64,000 nucleotides of DNA from Ashinkailepas kermadecensis (Eukaryota; Arthropoda; Thecostraca; Neolepadidae): positions 62,001 through 126,000 of the forward strand of contig JAOTOM010004379.1 in NCBI GenBank assembly GCA_034440615.1. The letters run 5' to 3'. Positions 41,240-55,075 of the stretch are shown here, one piece after another; position 1 is the first letter of the stretch, and each line of letters opens with the position of its first letter. The position numbers and the translations under genes are program-made. Below the pieces are notes generated by a model. That model saw only the letters and a list, made by a program, of their open reading frames with translations. It was not told the origin of the DNA and made no database searches.

Positions 41240-43680
41240 AAATACCATTTTTCTGCTTTAGTATTTGTGCACCTTCAAGTTGTGTAACTGGCATGTTGCA
41301 GTTTTTCTTCAGTGGCAATACCTATCTTTGGTATTCTTGCTTTGGTGCTATTATTGCCTTGTCTGCTTTCTTTTTCTTTTCATGTCCATCGGTCCATATT
41401 AACATCCACATATAGTCAGCTCTGTGGCATTACCTATGCTACGAACTCGTGTACTTGTGGGCGATACCACAGAACATCGACGATCAGTTGATCCTGGATT
41501 TAACATATTAACGTTACGAGGCAAAGTAATGCAAAACGCTGGTTGTAGCAAGGAACATGAGATATTTGTATGCTTACTGACTTTTGCTATGCATACTTTT
41601 GGCTTCACTGATGCCAAATGCTGCGACTGACCTGGAAGCTTGATATATTTGCTTATGTTGCTTTTCTTTCGAAACTGGGAGTGCTGTGACTTTAACTCAT
41701 TTATCTGGTGCTACGTTAGGGGCGTTGTAAGTCGTTGGAATTGAGGACAGTGGCACTCCTGGTCACCTAATAATGGACGGTACATCATCAAAAAAGAAGA
41801 AAAATCAAATACTGTATTCCACACTGTGCTGTTTTTACAGGAAAATTGATTTGTATTGCCTTGTTCAGCACCAACTTCGTTTTGTTGCCTGGCGGATGAT
41901 GCACAATCATACAGAGGAAATTTGTATATATGCCAGTCGACTTTTCATGAAGTGGATTTTGTTTCAACCTCGACCTCACCCCACCCCCAATTAGCCCACA
42001 TGATGGATGACATGGAGTAAACCCGCGCTAGTGGCAATGCTTAGTGGTGCGCTTTTTCTGAGGTCAAGTGGCAGCATCTAAAGCCAATGATAGGGGATGC
42101 AAGTATAAATATTCCTCTCTGTATCGATCCTACATCAATTAGGTTAATTGTTGGAAAAACAGACGTAGCATCTGTGCATCCGTCCAATGATAAACACATG
42201 GCTTCCCTCGAGCATCTTTGTCCTAAGAATGGGTGACGGTGTTGCAGTTAAGTATTCAACGACTGGCTGAGGCAAGAGCTGCGCGTACGCTTCCTACTAC
42301 AACATGACGTGAAATGTAACTGTTCCGATACCTAATAATTCCCCATTCCTCGTGCTTCCTTTTTAGGCGAGTGCTTCGACTTCGTCGTCCGTTTTTCGTT
42401 CACGTGCGGGGTGACGGGAAGATTTTCCAGCGTCCGTGTATTTGTGGCGATTTCTGGGCTGCGGCTGTTTTTCTCTGTTCTTCAACTTGTTCATCAGGAA
42501 GGTTGTTATGAACTCCGGTAAAGTGACCTTAATCTCTTTTATTTAGATCAGATGTAGTATGGGAAAGCAATATTTGCAAATTCATTTCCATAATGTTCGA
42601 TGAATGACAGCGTATGACAACGTATTTTCGCCTATGAAATGATGTACTTGAATACGTGAAGCTTAGGGCCAACCACATTTGTAGCACAGAGCTAGCAACT
42701 TAGTAGTACGATAGTACATATTTGTGCTAAGTCAAACATTGTTAGGGTGCGATGTTTGTGTTAAATCGGATGCAAAAGTACCACGAATGACCGAGCGGAC
42801 AAAATTATTGTGCCGGTTTGTTCGCAATACACGAGTCGCAAAGAACACTAGGAACCATTTCTTGACGGACGCTGTATAACCAATGCAGTTGATGAGCCAA
42901 AAAATCCTTATAACTAACTAACCATTTTTCGACAAATACAAGCCGGAAGACAAGGCGTAAGGCGTAGTAAGGCGTAGTAAGGCGATTACAGCGCCCCGCT
43001 GGCGGACCGATAAGCTTACTCCAGGATTGCTCCAATTATGGACAAATCTCATAATGTGGAGGTACATCGCAGTCGTTCCGCTGAGATTTGTTCACCGACG
43101 GACGTGCGAATAAGCACACTCTTCTTGATGCAGTGCCCACTATCGAACCTGACACTCTAAGATGGTGTACATTGGCTTTGGCGTGATTTCTGTCTCGGAG
43201 CAATGGTTTCTTCAGTCATGTCAGGCTTAGCCACATTTGTTCTACGCCTGGCTGGCCGGCAGCCATCACCGTATTGTGCCGCGGGGCCCGCGCAGTGCAG
43301 TTCCTACCATTTTGGTATTAAACAAAGATGACGGGGAGGGAACCCCCATGGCATTACGCGAAGATCGGTGAAAACCTTGGCGTCACAATCTGGCACTGAT
43401 AAATAAGAGTTAAACATACGAGAGCCACAAGTACGAATAAAAACGTAAAGAAGGAATGTCGATAGCGCGGTGCACAGTGTATGCTAACTTACTGCGGAAA
43501 AAGCATGGAGGCCATATAAAAGCAGGGAAACATATTGGGTATGAAATGTATCATAGCAGGACCGAAAATCATCCATTTACCGGTGCCGATTTAAGACGAT
43601 GCAATGACCACATCGATGAATCCGGAGAATTTCCCCACGAATAGTAGTTCTATGCTGGAAAAAAACGCTGGGTTGATGCG
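41240..43680. other. No gene recognised
   Basis: A/T-rich sequence apart from the miniature retroposon at 42854-42933. Confidence 0.4.
42854..42933 (+). mobile_element. Miniature hairpin retroposon, diverged, with target-site duplication
   Basis: A 54-bp insert (42867-42920): GGACGCTGTATAACCAATGC, AGTTGATGAGCC, tail CTTATAACTAACTA. Flanks ACCATTTCTTGAC (42854-42866) and ACCATTTTTCGAC (42921-42933) differ at two bases. Confidence 0.65.
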
Positions 43681-43689
43681 TTAAACGAG

Positions 43690-45460
43690 ATCCTTCCGTA
43701 GGGAGGCGCGAAGAAGAGGTCACGCGCGCCCACGCTCAAGAGCGACACCAGGCAGCACAAGAAGCCGAAGAAATCCAAGAAGCAAGAAGAAAAGAAGAAA
43801 AGGAGAAGCAAGAAGACAGCAGAGAAAGAAGATTGCTGTCTTCTTGCTTCTCTTCTTTCTTCCCTTTATCCCTTCCCAGTACCCTCCCATGTCTTTCATG
43901 CCCTGGCCGTACCCCTCCGCCACCCTGCTTCTAACCGACCAGCGTCCACCCCTGCCACCCTTACGCCTTCCCAGCCTTCCCTCGCCCAGGCCCCGGCCCC
44001 CGTCCCATCTATCTCGCCGGCCAAAACCAAGGCCAAATCCTAAGGCCACCTCAGCCGCCACACAACCTGTCCGCAAGCACACGGCCACCGTCTCCCGCCA
44101 GATCGACCCTCCCACCTCTTCCTGTGCTATAACCCAACTCATCCCAAAAACTCTTCTGATTGCACCACGCAGACCGGGACCACCACGCCTACCTAGTCCA
44201 TCCTGACTGAACCCACGACCCCAGCCAAACCAAATTCGGTCGAAAGTAAATCGCCTCCCAGGCGCAAAACGGTTTTCTCATTTTCCAGACTCAGTCTCTA
44301 TGTGGAACAGTATTTACCAGGTTACACCACACCAGGTTACTAGGTTACATGCCCACAACGTAAACGGTCCGACTCGGAAATGGGGCGTGCAATGCTCATC
44401 GCCAGCAGCATACCTCCTCGTCGAGTAAAGTTACGTTCCCCCTGAAATACGTAGCAGTCAGCCTCAAAATCACACATTGCCTAGCCATTGTCATCTCACT
44501 GTGCATCTCTTCGTCAGCTGCAACTCCCACACAACAGAAGGTGAACAACTTGCTGATTCAGGCCCCTCCACCAGTTCTCATTATGGGAAACCTACACGCT
44601 AACCACCCCTCCTGGGAAAGCAACCAGACGGACACTAGAGGCCGCGAAATCCACCAGTCTGTCTCAGACCACAACTTAGTGCTTCTAAACACCGGGGCCT
44701 CCACCCGTCACCAACCGACCTCGGGATGTTTGGGGAGTTGCATTGATTCCACCTGCCACAACCCGACCGAAGGAGGTTCGGACGGTTGCATTGATTTAAC
44801 GTGCTGCTCCCAGCGATTACGGTCGCTAATCGACTAGTCAGTCTCATTAGCTAGCGACTGGTCCGTCTCAGACGACCCCGGCTGAGCGGTCACTATCCAA
44901 TCACGATTAGGCTCAGCACGGACGCCACCCACCGCACCAAACTATTCAGACCATTTTGGAACTTGAAAAGAGCCGACCGGACGAAATTCGAGGATCAGAT
45001 CGACCTCAGCCTGGCAAGATCAGAGAACAACAAAATCGATACAATATTCGGGGCCATCAGCTCAGCAGCACGTGACTCAGTCCCTAAAAGTAACAAGCCT
45101 AGGGAAAAGGCATGAGTGCCATGGTGAACTTCGGATTGTCAAAGGGCAGTCACCTCCCGGCGCCGCGCCCACAAACAATACAAAAGATGCGTGTGCGAAG
45201 CAAACCTTTCAGCAAATAGACAGCCTCAAAAACACTGCCGGTGCACAATTCGAACAGCACTCCATAACTCTTGGCAGTCAGCCGCCATACAACCTGTGTG
45301 ACAGTCAAAACTGTCATGGATCGAATCCAACAATCAACGGTCCGTAATGTGAACAACTTTTCCTTCGTCTGGAATCCGGACCACGCCAACATTCCACAAA
45401 GCGAGCAAACAGACGGGCTGGCAGAGCAAGCCTTAGCATTGACCACTTAACCCAACGTTG
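43690..45460 (+). pseudogene. Degenerate LINE with ORF1-like, endonuclease and RNase H-like remnants
   Basis: A charged coiled-coil-like stretch (about 43715-43830) and a Pro-rich segment resemble a retrotransposon ORF1. Endonuclease remnants follow at 44560-44840: LIMGNLHANHPSWESNQTDT, where active elements have GDFNAHH, then LVLLNTGASTRHQPTSG. The linker RPFWNLKRADRTKFEDQIDL and ISSAARDSVPKSNKPRE is at 44930-45100. NPDHANIPQSEQTDGLAEQA at 45365-45440 looks like an RNase H end. The reverse transcriptase between them is missing and frames are broken. Probably the Jockey/R1-type lineage. Confidence 0.65.
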
Positions 45461-46231
45461 AATGTTCGGTAAATCACTGCAAAGCACTCCCACAACACCA
45501 CGTACGTAAGCCCGCGCATACATTCGTAGGAATAACGTAGTCATCCACGAATGGCATCGGACACGCATGAGCAGATGCGCTTTATCATTCGAAATAGATG
45601 GGCCGTCGGACGGATATGAGCCGACTTGGCTCAAAATTAGCACGACGTAAAGCGATTACCCAGAAGTGCCATCGGACATAAATTAACCGATTTGCCTTGC
45701 AATTCACAACGCAAAATGGCTACCCAGAGGTACAACTGACGTAGATGCGTCGAATTGCAAAAAAAAAATACCGTACGAATCTCGCACACAGCCGTGCGTG
45801 AAAGCATGCTGCTACTAGCCCACTACTAACAACTAACACGCGACAGCACACCACACCGCACAATACTACACCGCACTGTACCGCATCTGTACTATCAGTG
45901 TGCATCACGCTGCACTGTACTATCACATACCGCGTGATAGGCCGTGTGGACATTTACCTCCTTGTCCGCACGGAAAGGTCGCTCGGTGCCCTCCGTCAAG
46001 AGCAGGCTAATGCCGACACCCTGGCAAAACCAACTTTCTTGTCAACTCTCCATCACCCCAACTATAAATTATCTTGCGGACGAAAAAGCAAGCTAAACAC
46101 ACTAAGCATCCGGGAGACATCCGCCTGCCCAGTCCCGCCTTCAGTACCTTAACGTCACATACCCTATAACGTAAGACCCCTTTCACACATGTACACTTGC
46201 CTTATACTTGGTTGCAAAACCTACTCAATTT

Positions 46232-46285
46232 AAAGGCGGCGCAAATGACCTCTATGGTCAGGCACGCCTCTAAACTCACTCTCCC
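46232..46285 (+). mobile_element. Related hairpin repeat, second subfamily
   Basis: GGCGCAAATGACCTCTATGG, TCAGGCACGCC and TCTAAACTCACTC. TGACC and GGTCA pair perfectly around a 5-nt loop. No target-site duplication seen. Confidence 0.45.
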
Positions 46286-46289
46286 CCCC

Positions 46290-49200
46290 CATGAGTTGAT
46301 GTCATTCTGCAAATAGGTAGGTGCAGATGGCCAGTAGGTCCAGTGTCACTGGAATGCGTGACACTGCAGGGAGAAGATGGAACTTATAGCGCTGCAGCGT
46401 TCTGCGACCTAGCGCTTGGCCAGCTGGTCACTGAGGCATAAATGAAGTACGCTCACGAGATTGAAGCTTACACAGGGACTACATAGGGACAAACTAATGC
46501 TTCCGCCAAAATGTCGTGGAAATCACACCAATAGAACCGATCATCGAAGTGTGAGGGAACCAAAAAGTAAAAAGGCACTGGAGAAACGGTAATCGCACTG
46601 TTTTGAGGAACTCACCGGATGTCTTGCCAGCCCGATGTCCAGGCCGAACTCGGGGAACTACTCCGCCACACCCCCGTCGGAATATCGATGTTCTTCAGGT
46701 ACCTTCGAGAGCAGAGGCCCAGCCCAAGGGACGGGGGCCCGCTTCCACCATCCCCTTAGCAACCAAATATACACTAGACCGAACAAGACATTTTTTAGAT
46801 TTTTCACCACGCAAAAAAAATCGGCGCGTTTCGCGCGCCGAAAGCGTGTTCTTTTCCATAACATTTTCCTCGGGCTTAGTAGCCCTTAAGAAAATCTTGG
46901 CTGGGCCACTATTCATGAGAAAATGGTAAGATGCATTAAGTGACACGGATTCATCACTCCTATGAACCAGCACTGATTTGATTGATCTATAACTAAGGAA
47001 TGAACCTGCTGATAGCCAATCCACGAGCGCGCAGAGTCCTTCGGCAAGGGTTAGTTTGGGGTGGAAATTACTGGACTGAGCGGTGTTTCCTGGTCGAACG
47101 TACGGCAATGGGACATGGAACGGATCTTGTTACACCGATTGAGGGTGAGATATAAATACAAAAGATTCTGGAACAAGTGGAACAAAATCTACATCAAATA
47201 AACTGGTCGCTAGGGCAGAGCTAGGAGAACTAAGGCGCTACCCGAAAAAGCACGATCTGATCTGATGCCCAATCAATGCATGAGTTATAATTTACGAAGA
47301 AAAGGTGCCTGGACCCATTCCATCCCCTTGACCCACTGAAGAACAGGTGCCTGGTCACTTTGGCACTGATCACAAACTGCAAGCACGACTTCGTATCGCT
47401 CTGCCTTGCTTAACTCCGACCGCAGCTGTATGAAAGTTTGTTACGATTCACTCAGTCAGTGTTAACTCGGAATGCCATGCTGAACGTTCGAAAAATGTTT
47501 TCCATATGGTATGTACATGCACATTGCACAGCACGGTGTATTGAAGTTAAAGGGATGACTTACTCAATCTGCGTAGTGGCCGCGGTTGGTGTTGGAATTA
47601 ACCTGAACTGAAGAACGAGAGAAGTGATAAGGGTGGGACGGGCCACCGCTGTAGCAACACAGAACCCATCGCCACCACCACCGTCACACAGCCAGCATCA
47701 AACCAATTGCGTCTGGTGTCATTTTACCCGCCAGTTAGGGCGTACGTTTTGTACAGAAACTTCCGGCACGAAATAGCCAGTGCAGGTGAATGAGGGAATT
47801 TCGGATACTTCGGAATTGCCGACAGACTCCTACATACTTTCTTTAGTATTTCGTATGTATAGTACTGCTTGAGTACTTTGAGGCAGTCTTTGGCTATAAA
47901 GCAAACTGCTAAATGATCGTTTTGAAATGATGGTTGCTATCATTATAAAACCATGATATAATACAATGTCATTTCAAAGTCAAGTTTCGATCCGTGAACC
48001 AAGCAGAAAAAAACGCATGTCATGATAACTGTTGTATGAAGAAAATCTTGGTGCTCATACAAACAGGGCCAATAGGATAAAAACACTCAATAATATTAAG
48101 AACATTAATTCAGCAGTGCCCACCTTATCACAATCTAGCCTGTTCTTATCCGTTCCAGATGGGCACTCAGGATCATGTATCGAAGAAGACAAAGCTACCG
48201 ATGCGACCAGATATGATTTCCTCGGCGGTACAATCGGATCAGACGACATCGGACGGACTTTCTGCGTCTGGCATGAACAAAGAGATCGGTGGACTATGAA
48301 AATAGCCTGATGCGCAGGCTAAGCAGTGCCATGACATCAAATATCGAGCGAGGTGACTGTTAACTATGCAAATCACCGCATACCCAGGTGATGCACAAAC
48401 CACCATGAAATTAAATATCGTACAAGGTGATCGACCTGGTTCATCCCACACACTCACATGCACCCACTGCGCAATTTCAAGGCAAAATGCCTGACATGTC
48501 TGAGCGCAACAGATTTATCCATTGTTGAAGACTTAAGAAGCTACGTCTCGGAAACATCGAACGATATTAGTGCGGGAGGAAAACTATTTAATTAAACTGT
48601 ATGCATTCCAAAGTCACCTTGGGCGACCAGAAGCTGCCGTCACGCTTGTAAAGCTTTACTAGCTCAGAGATGGTTGGCGATAAGAATCTGAACCACTGGC
48701 AGCTGTTAGGGTGAAGCTACATGACTGAAGCTGAGCCAACTTCGTGCGAAATGTCAGAACTGCGTGTAATGTGCTCACGAGTCACTGAGCACTGCAATCA
48801 ATATACCTCGAAAATTTGGTGGAACATTGAGATTGTTTCCACCAAGAAATGCGCTGGCGAAGGGCTCGCGTGATGGCATGATCATGTTTTCGGTGACTGC
48901 GCCATACCTGCCTTCACTTAGTTTTTGTTAGCATCACTTCAATAAGATCTTGGCCTTGGACAATTACAAAATGGCGCTGGTTTCTCAATCAGCCATGTCT
49001 CCCACGTAGTTGCATGCTATTTACTTGTGCATGCTCGGTGAAAATGCGCCACTTTTATCCTACTCCTCCAAATCAAAATTGGTGCCTGAAGCATACATTC
49101 CCACAGACGGCTTGTGCCAGAAACATAGGCTTCACATGCAGTAAATTGAATACTACTATCAATATATCATGCATCCACGCGGATGTACCGTTTGAACTAT

Positions 49201-49480
49201 GCAATATCTGTCACAAACATGGAGCAGGTTTTATGCACTATCTTGGTCACTATTTGCACCTTCTAGGTTCTGTTTCTATCCAAGAATAATTGATTGAAGG
49301 GTATATGATGCAATGTCACCACAATACGGAAACAATTCGATAGGAGAAACCAACCGTTGAGCATAACTAAGCGATCCTCGCATATGCTGGTGTTCTTGCC
49401 GACACAGCATCAGGCGGCTCATTTCACGAATTAGCTCCGTTTGTACGGCATAGCACTGCAAAATTGCCTTCATGATGAGT
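46290..49480. other. No gene recognised
   Basis: Short unconserved ORFs only. No repeat array or recognisable mobile element in this stretch. Confidence 0.4.
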
Positions 49481-49484
49481 CCTC

Positions 49485-50985
49485 GGCGCTGTCACTAGGA
49501 TCGGCGTCATCACTCGGACGGGCTCCACCACTAGGATCAGAGTCATGACTAGGAAGGGCTCCATCACTAGGATCGGCGTCATCACTCGGACGGGCTCCAC
49601 CACTAGGATCGGCGTCATCACTCGGACCAGCTCCACCACTAGGATCAGCGTCATGACTCGGACCAGCTCCACCACTAGGATCAGCGTCATGACTAGGACG
49701 GGCTACACAACTAGGATCAGCGTCATGACTCGGACCAGCTCCACCACTAGGATCAGCGTCATGACTAGGACGGGCTCCACCACTAGGATCAGCGTCATGA
49801 CTCGGACGGGCTCCACCACTAGGATTGGCGTCATCACTCGGGCGGGCTCCACCACTAGGATCGGCGTCATGACTCGGACGGGCTCCACCACTAGGATCAG
49901 CGTCATCACTCGGACGGGCTACACAACTAGGATCAGCGTCATGACTCGGACCAGCTCCACCACTAGGATCAGCGTCATGACTCGGACGGGCTCCACCACT
50001 AGGATCAGCGTCATCACTGGACGGGCTCCACCACTGGATCGCGTCATGACTCGGCGGGCTCCACACTGGTCGGCGTCACACCGGACGGGCTCCACCACTG
50101 GATCGCGTCTGCTCGGACGGGCTCCACCACGGATCGCGTCTGACTCGGCGGGCTCCACCACGGATGCGTTGACTCGGACGGGCTCCACCACTGGATCGCG
50201 TCATGACTCGGACGGGCTCCACCCTGGATCGGCGTCATCACTCGGCGGGCTCCACCACTGGATCGGCGTCATACGGCGGGCTCCACCACTGGATCGGCGT
50301 CATCCTCGGCGGGCTCCACCACGGATCGGCGTCATGACTCGGACGGGCTCCACCACTGGATCGCGTCATGACTCGGACGGGCTCCCCACTGGATGGTCTG
50401 TCGGACGGGCTCCCACGGGATCAGGTCATGACTCGGACGGGCCCCCACGGACGCGTCTGCTCGGCGGGCTCCACCACTAGGATCAGCGTCATGACTAGGA
50501 CGGGCTCCACCACTAGGATCAGCGTCATGACTCGGACGGGCTCCACCACTAGGATCAGCGTCATGACTCGGACGGGCTCCACCACTAGGATCAGCGTCAT
50601 GACTCGGACGGGCTCCACCACTAGGATCAGCGTCATGACTCGGACGGGCTACACAACTAGGATCAGCGTCATGACTCGGACCAGCTCCACCACTAGGATC
50701 AGCGTCATGACTCGGACGGGCTCCACCACTAGGATCAGCGTCATGACTCGGACGGGCTCCACCACTAGGATCAGCGTCATGACTCGGACGGGCTCCACCA
50801 CTAGGATCGCGTGGGCTACTGGATCGCGTGCTCGGGGGTCAGCGTCATGACTCGGACGGGCTCCACCACTAGGATCAGCGTTATGACTCGGACGGGCTCC
50901 ACCACTAGGATCAGCGTCATGACTCGGACCAGCTCCACCACTAGGATCAGCGTCATGACTCGGACGGGCTCCATCACTAGAGCAG
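49485..50985. repeat. 1.5-kb minisatellite, 36-bp unit
   Basis: About 41 copies of a 36-bp unit, GACTCGGACGGGCTCCACCA plus CTAGGATCAGCGTCAT, with CCAGCTCC and CTACACAACT variants. The period of 12 codons keeps several frames open, so ORFs here are artefacts. Units between about 50020 and 50460 carry many small deletions. Confidence 0.97.
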
Positions 50986-51524
50986 GTGACATAAGTACGT
51001 TTGGCACAAGAAAAAGTCGTCACCACCAATCAGTGCAAACATAGGTACACACAGACTGCACAGCAGTTCGAAAGACAAGCTCTACCGCGCCACTCGAATA
51101 TCCAGAGCGTTAGACTGTACCGCACTGCACGAACATCCCAAGCCCTGGACTGTACAGCACAGAAAACCTGACCATCATTTACCGTAGACTGTACCATGGA
51201 GCCCATTGTGCATCGGGTGGAACAAGACTTCCTAAGAACAGTTGGCTGTGTTTCGATATATTGCTTTCAAAGACGAGGTTCCCTTTTATTCCCATTAGCT
51301 GCCATGTTTTGGCGGTGTTCTTTGGGCGTTTTAATGCGAAAAGGAGCCCAAGCCCGACTTGAGTGGTTTTGTCCTGCCACCTAAGACCTGACCAGGTCAG
51401 GTAGAAAAGGACAAATTCATTTAATTTATTTCGGTTTGCTAACCTGAAATGATCCAGAAAATCCTTGATCTGTGACTATCATAGCCTCGTTTCAAAAAGC
51501 ACTTCATCCATGCCTGTCCTATAT

Positions 51525-51995
51525 CGACGACGACACCTCCATGCCTTATTCGTCTGCCTTGAATGTTCTATCGCCGACAATACCTCCATGACTGTCTCGT
51601 TTCCCTTGAAGGTTATATCGCTGACAGCACCTCCATGCCTTTCTCGTCTGCCTAGAAGGTTATATCGCCGACAAAGCCTCTGTGCCTGTCTCGTCTGCCT
51701 TGAAGGTTATATTGCCGACAATCCCTCCATGCCTGTCTCGTCTGCCTTGACGGTTATATCGCCGACAATACCTCCATGCCTGTCTCGTCTGCCTTGAAGG
51801 CTACATCGCCAACAACACATCCATGCCTGTCTCGTCTGCCTTGAAGGCTATATCGCCAACAACACCTCCATGTCTGTCTCGTCTGTCTTGAAGGTTATAT
51901 CGCCGACTACACCTACATGCCTGTCTCGTCCGCCTTGAAGGATATATCGCCGACAACACCTCCATGCCTTTCTCGTCTGTCTTGAAGGTCATATC
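51525..51995. repeat. 47-bp minisatellite
   Basis: About ten copies of a 47-bp unit, CCTCCATGCCTGTCTCGTCT, GCCTTGAAGG and TTATATCGCCGACAA. Confidence 0.95.
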
Positions 51996-51999
51996 GGCG

Positions 52000-54245
52000 A
52001 CCGTGTTAACTCCCTAAATATAATTGGGCGCGCCATTCGTCTATTCCTTTGTGTGTTACGATCACAGGTCATGGAAACCCATCCCGCAGAACAAACTCCG
52101 GAACATCTCAACCCTGGCATATGTGGGCTCTCAAGTGTGAATGAAATCACAAGAGGGCGAAAATACAGCAAAGCGTAATGCTTGCTTCTGCGGTCCTCTA
52201 TGGATGAAATTAATGGAGACCTGCTGCAGGTGCGTAAGAGGACAATGGCAAGAGGCAGAAAGAACCGATACCATACATCGTCTGTCTACGCATGCTGTAC
52301 AGAGATTCCACGATATCATCAGCGGGTGATTCGTCATCTGATCAGGTCAAGTGTGGTGGAGGACCACCGTTCATAGCGCACACTGGAGGCGCACTTCAAC
52401 CTACTTCCGTGGTGGGGACAGAACACCTCTCAAATATAAGGGCCGGCAAGGCCACAAAAGAGGGTCATCCTATGCCAGTCATGGTTAATATACCGAAGGC
52501 GGTTGTATTGGTGAACTTCAGCCTGATCAGGCTTGGTTTGACGGAAAATAGTACAGCCATACTACCTACGGTGAAATGTTCCTCACGTGACACAGATCAC
52601 TTGCCGTTGGCAACAGCACCACCAAAACGCTGGTGCCGGTCGGATTCGAGCAGTTGATCTTGACTTTGGAAATTTGCATATTGCGGCGCTACTCTGAAAC
52701 ACACTAATCGGTATTTTTTGGTCAGAATTAATATCCGTGTCATCAGAGCCTAATATTTCACCCCGAAATAACTTGCGCTCAGCCAACAGCTACACTTATT
52801 AATGGCTACAATTTCGTTGCACATTGTATTATTATTTGTCTTTTGACTGAAAACTGGATTGCATGTTGCAGCCCAGTTCGGGTCAACGGATTGCGCGCCA
52901 TAATCAATCATTTCGAGAGCATGCATTTGCTTTGTGATGCGCGCCTTTGACGTAGCAAGGCAGATGAATCAACAACACATTTGAGAATCACGGGCAGTAA
53001 AATCCCCGGATGGCTTACTGTCCTTGTGTGTCGCATTACCTACTGGAAGGGCTTAGTGGCACGGTGTCTTCCTGCGGCATGCTAGCTCGCAATATCTTAC
53101 ACGAACACGGACTGGCTTCGCGTTACTAGAAGCTTTGAGTGCCACTGACCACCCTAAGGTCATACAACGGCTCAATCATGTGGTCATGCCCCGGACCGCT
53201 CCCGCCAGAGGAAGCCGTCCTCGTCCGTGACAGTGACCTTCCGATACACGTGCAGTGCGCAGGAAGTCGCATTGCTTCGATCGCTTCGACTGCGTGCACA
53301 TCTGACCACGTTGGGTGACCAGAATGACGCTCACCGTGAAATCGTAGCACCACGAGACGAACCAACCAAACGCTCACTGGCGCGAGCCCCAACATCAGCC
53401 TTTCCAGCGATGGAAGACAACTGACAGGAAATATGCCGAAACGGGTTCGCTGCTGCACGTGCGGCAGGATTCCACGGCGATGCGACCGCCGCATTTTCAG
53501 AGCGTGACAAAATAATCAGCCGAGCTCGCGTGACCGCTGGCAGTTCGCCATCGTCTGATTTTCCAAATGGCCGTCCCAGAGAGACCTGTTCGCTGTGCTG
53601 TCATGCCGCACGATGGGCGCTTTACCAGCTGGTGGAGCGAAAAGAGCAGACCATAGTTAAAAAAATAACACTTTTCATTGTCAGCGCATCACTGTAGCAT
53701 TGTTACTGATAATCCTCACCACCACAGCCAACTTCTTCTCCTTGTGTCCTGTAGGTTTCAGTTGTCCATTTTGGCTAATCACGCGTCGAAAACAGGCACC
53801 TATTTAACAGTCTCATTACTTCTTTCCCATATCCATGTCCATACATTGAACGGTGAAAAGAGGGATACACATTATGCTAAATCCAATACTCCAAGGTCGA
53901 GATATCAAGCATGCGCCTCAGGGAAATAAACGTTCAGTGAGGACTGGGATCTTCCTTGGAGACGCATGCAGGGCCTCGGTGAAATGGCAGCAGACGCCAT
54001 TTCACCCCGCAGGAGAACGTCTCAGTCAAGCTGACGTTCTGCCGTTCACTCTGAATTTTGTACAGAGTATGCACTGCAACTTCAACTGTAGAACGGCGAC
54101 CTCCTTATCTATATCACCGAGAGCTCACAGAGAGCTGAAGAGACTAATCATGAGATCCTCACCGCGCGGCTTAGGCATGGACGGAGAAGACACCAACGTA
54201 AATTGTGTCGAAGTTGGCAGGGATGGATTCTCCCAAAATGGGATG
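52000..54245. other. No gene recognised
   Basis: Short unconserved ORFs only. Confidence 0.4.
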
Positions 54246-54248
54246 TAA

Positions 54249-54249
<1 letters not shown>

Positions 54250-54335
<86 letters not shown>
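54250..54335. repeat. (GA)n microsatellite
   Basis: About 85 bp of nearly pure GA. A second GA-rich tract lies at 55205-55350, on the other side of the Penelope-like fragment. Confidence 0.97.
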
Positions 54336-54339
<4 letters not shown>

Positions 54340-54480
54340 CGAAAAGAGAGAAAGACAGAGAATGAGAGACATAGTGTGTAAATAAAATATACGACCTTCA
54401 ATATACCAGGAGGTGCTGAGTTGACATCAAAAGTAACGATAAAAGTTGTACTTTATTGCTCAACGTTTACAAAATAACGT

Positions 54481-54769
54481 GCAATCGCTGTCTTGGAACA
54501 TTTTATGTCGGCGAAACCAAACGTAGCATCAGGGATAGGTAAAATGAGCACTTGGGAGATGGTAGACTTCGGAGATCATACACACCTTTAGGCGAACACA
54601 TGATCGACAAACATTATAACATGGAACACAGCGACACTAACACAAACTTCAAAGTAGAAATTCTAGCAACAGCCAGGGACAACGCTGATCTGAAGGTCCT
54701 CGAATCTCTACATATACGTAATCTACGGCCGCAACTAAACACGCAAACGACGTCTTGGTATATCACATA
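54481..54769 (+). pseudogene. Penelope-like element, GIY-YIG endonuclease fragment
   Basis: Translation CNRCLGTFYVGETKRSIRDR, a stop, NEHLGDGR, TPLGEHMIDKHYNMEHSD and VLESLHIRNLRPQLNTQTTS has the GIY-YIG core (FYVGET), the catalytic-type Arg and the C-terminal E..I...P.LN pattern typical of the EN domain of Penelope-like elements. One in-frame TAA at about 54541 and no RT domain upstream. Confidence 0.8.
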
Positions 54770-55041
54770 AAATTACATAAACATAACTTATATATAGTAT
54801 GTATTATGCGTTATATTGGATATATGTCTATATATGTGCGTGAGTGTATGCATCGATATGTATATGGACCATCGGCTCGGGCTTCCTCAGAGGATTCCTT
54901 CTTGACATAGTTTGTTTCTGGTTTGGAGTTTCTGTGAGTGTCTGCACCACTGAGGAGGCTTTTCTGCATTCCACGTGTCTTTTTGCACGCTTTTTTCCCG
55001 CGTGATTTTTTTACATTTTGTAAGCTTGAGCTTTTTCATCA

Positions 55042-55075
55042 CTCCTGACGATGGCCCCTGGCCGAAACGTGGAGC
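55042..55075 (+). ncRNA. Hammerhead-ribozyme-like core in the Penelope-like repeat
   Basis: CTGACGA (55045-55051), a short stem GGCC-CCT-GGCC, then GAAA (55064-55067), with CTCC before and GGAG after able to pair. This is the hammerhead core order CUGANGA, stem II, GAAA. Such motifs are known in Penelope-like elements. Cleavage activity is not shown. Confidence 0.55.

Noticed and set aside
43844..44206. Independent Pro-rich gene
   Set aside because: Its position before LINE endonuclease remnants and the broken frames fit a decayed retrotransposon ORF1.
49470..51029. ORFs with GARPSHDADPSG or TTRISVMTRTGS repeats
   Set aside because: A 36-bp minisatellite open in several frames on both strands.
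54148..54401. Leu/Ser- and Arg/Glu-repeat ORFs
   Set aside because: Translations of the GA microsatellite.
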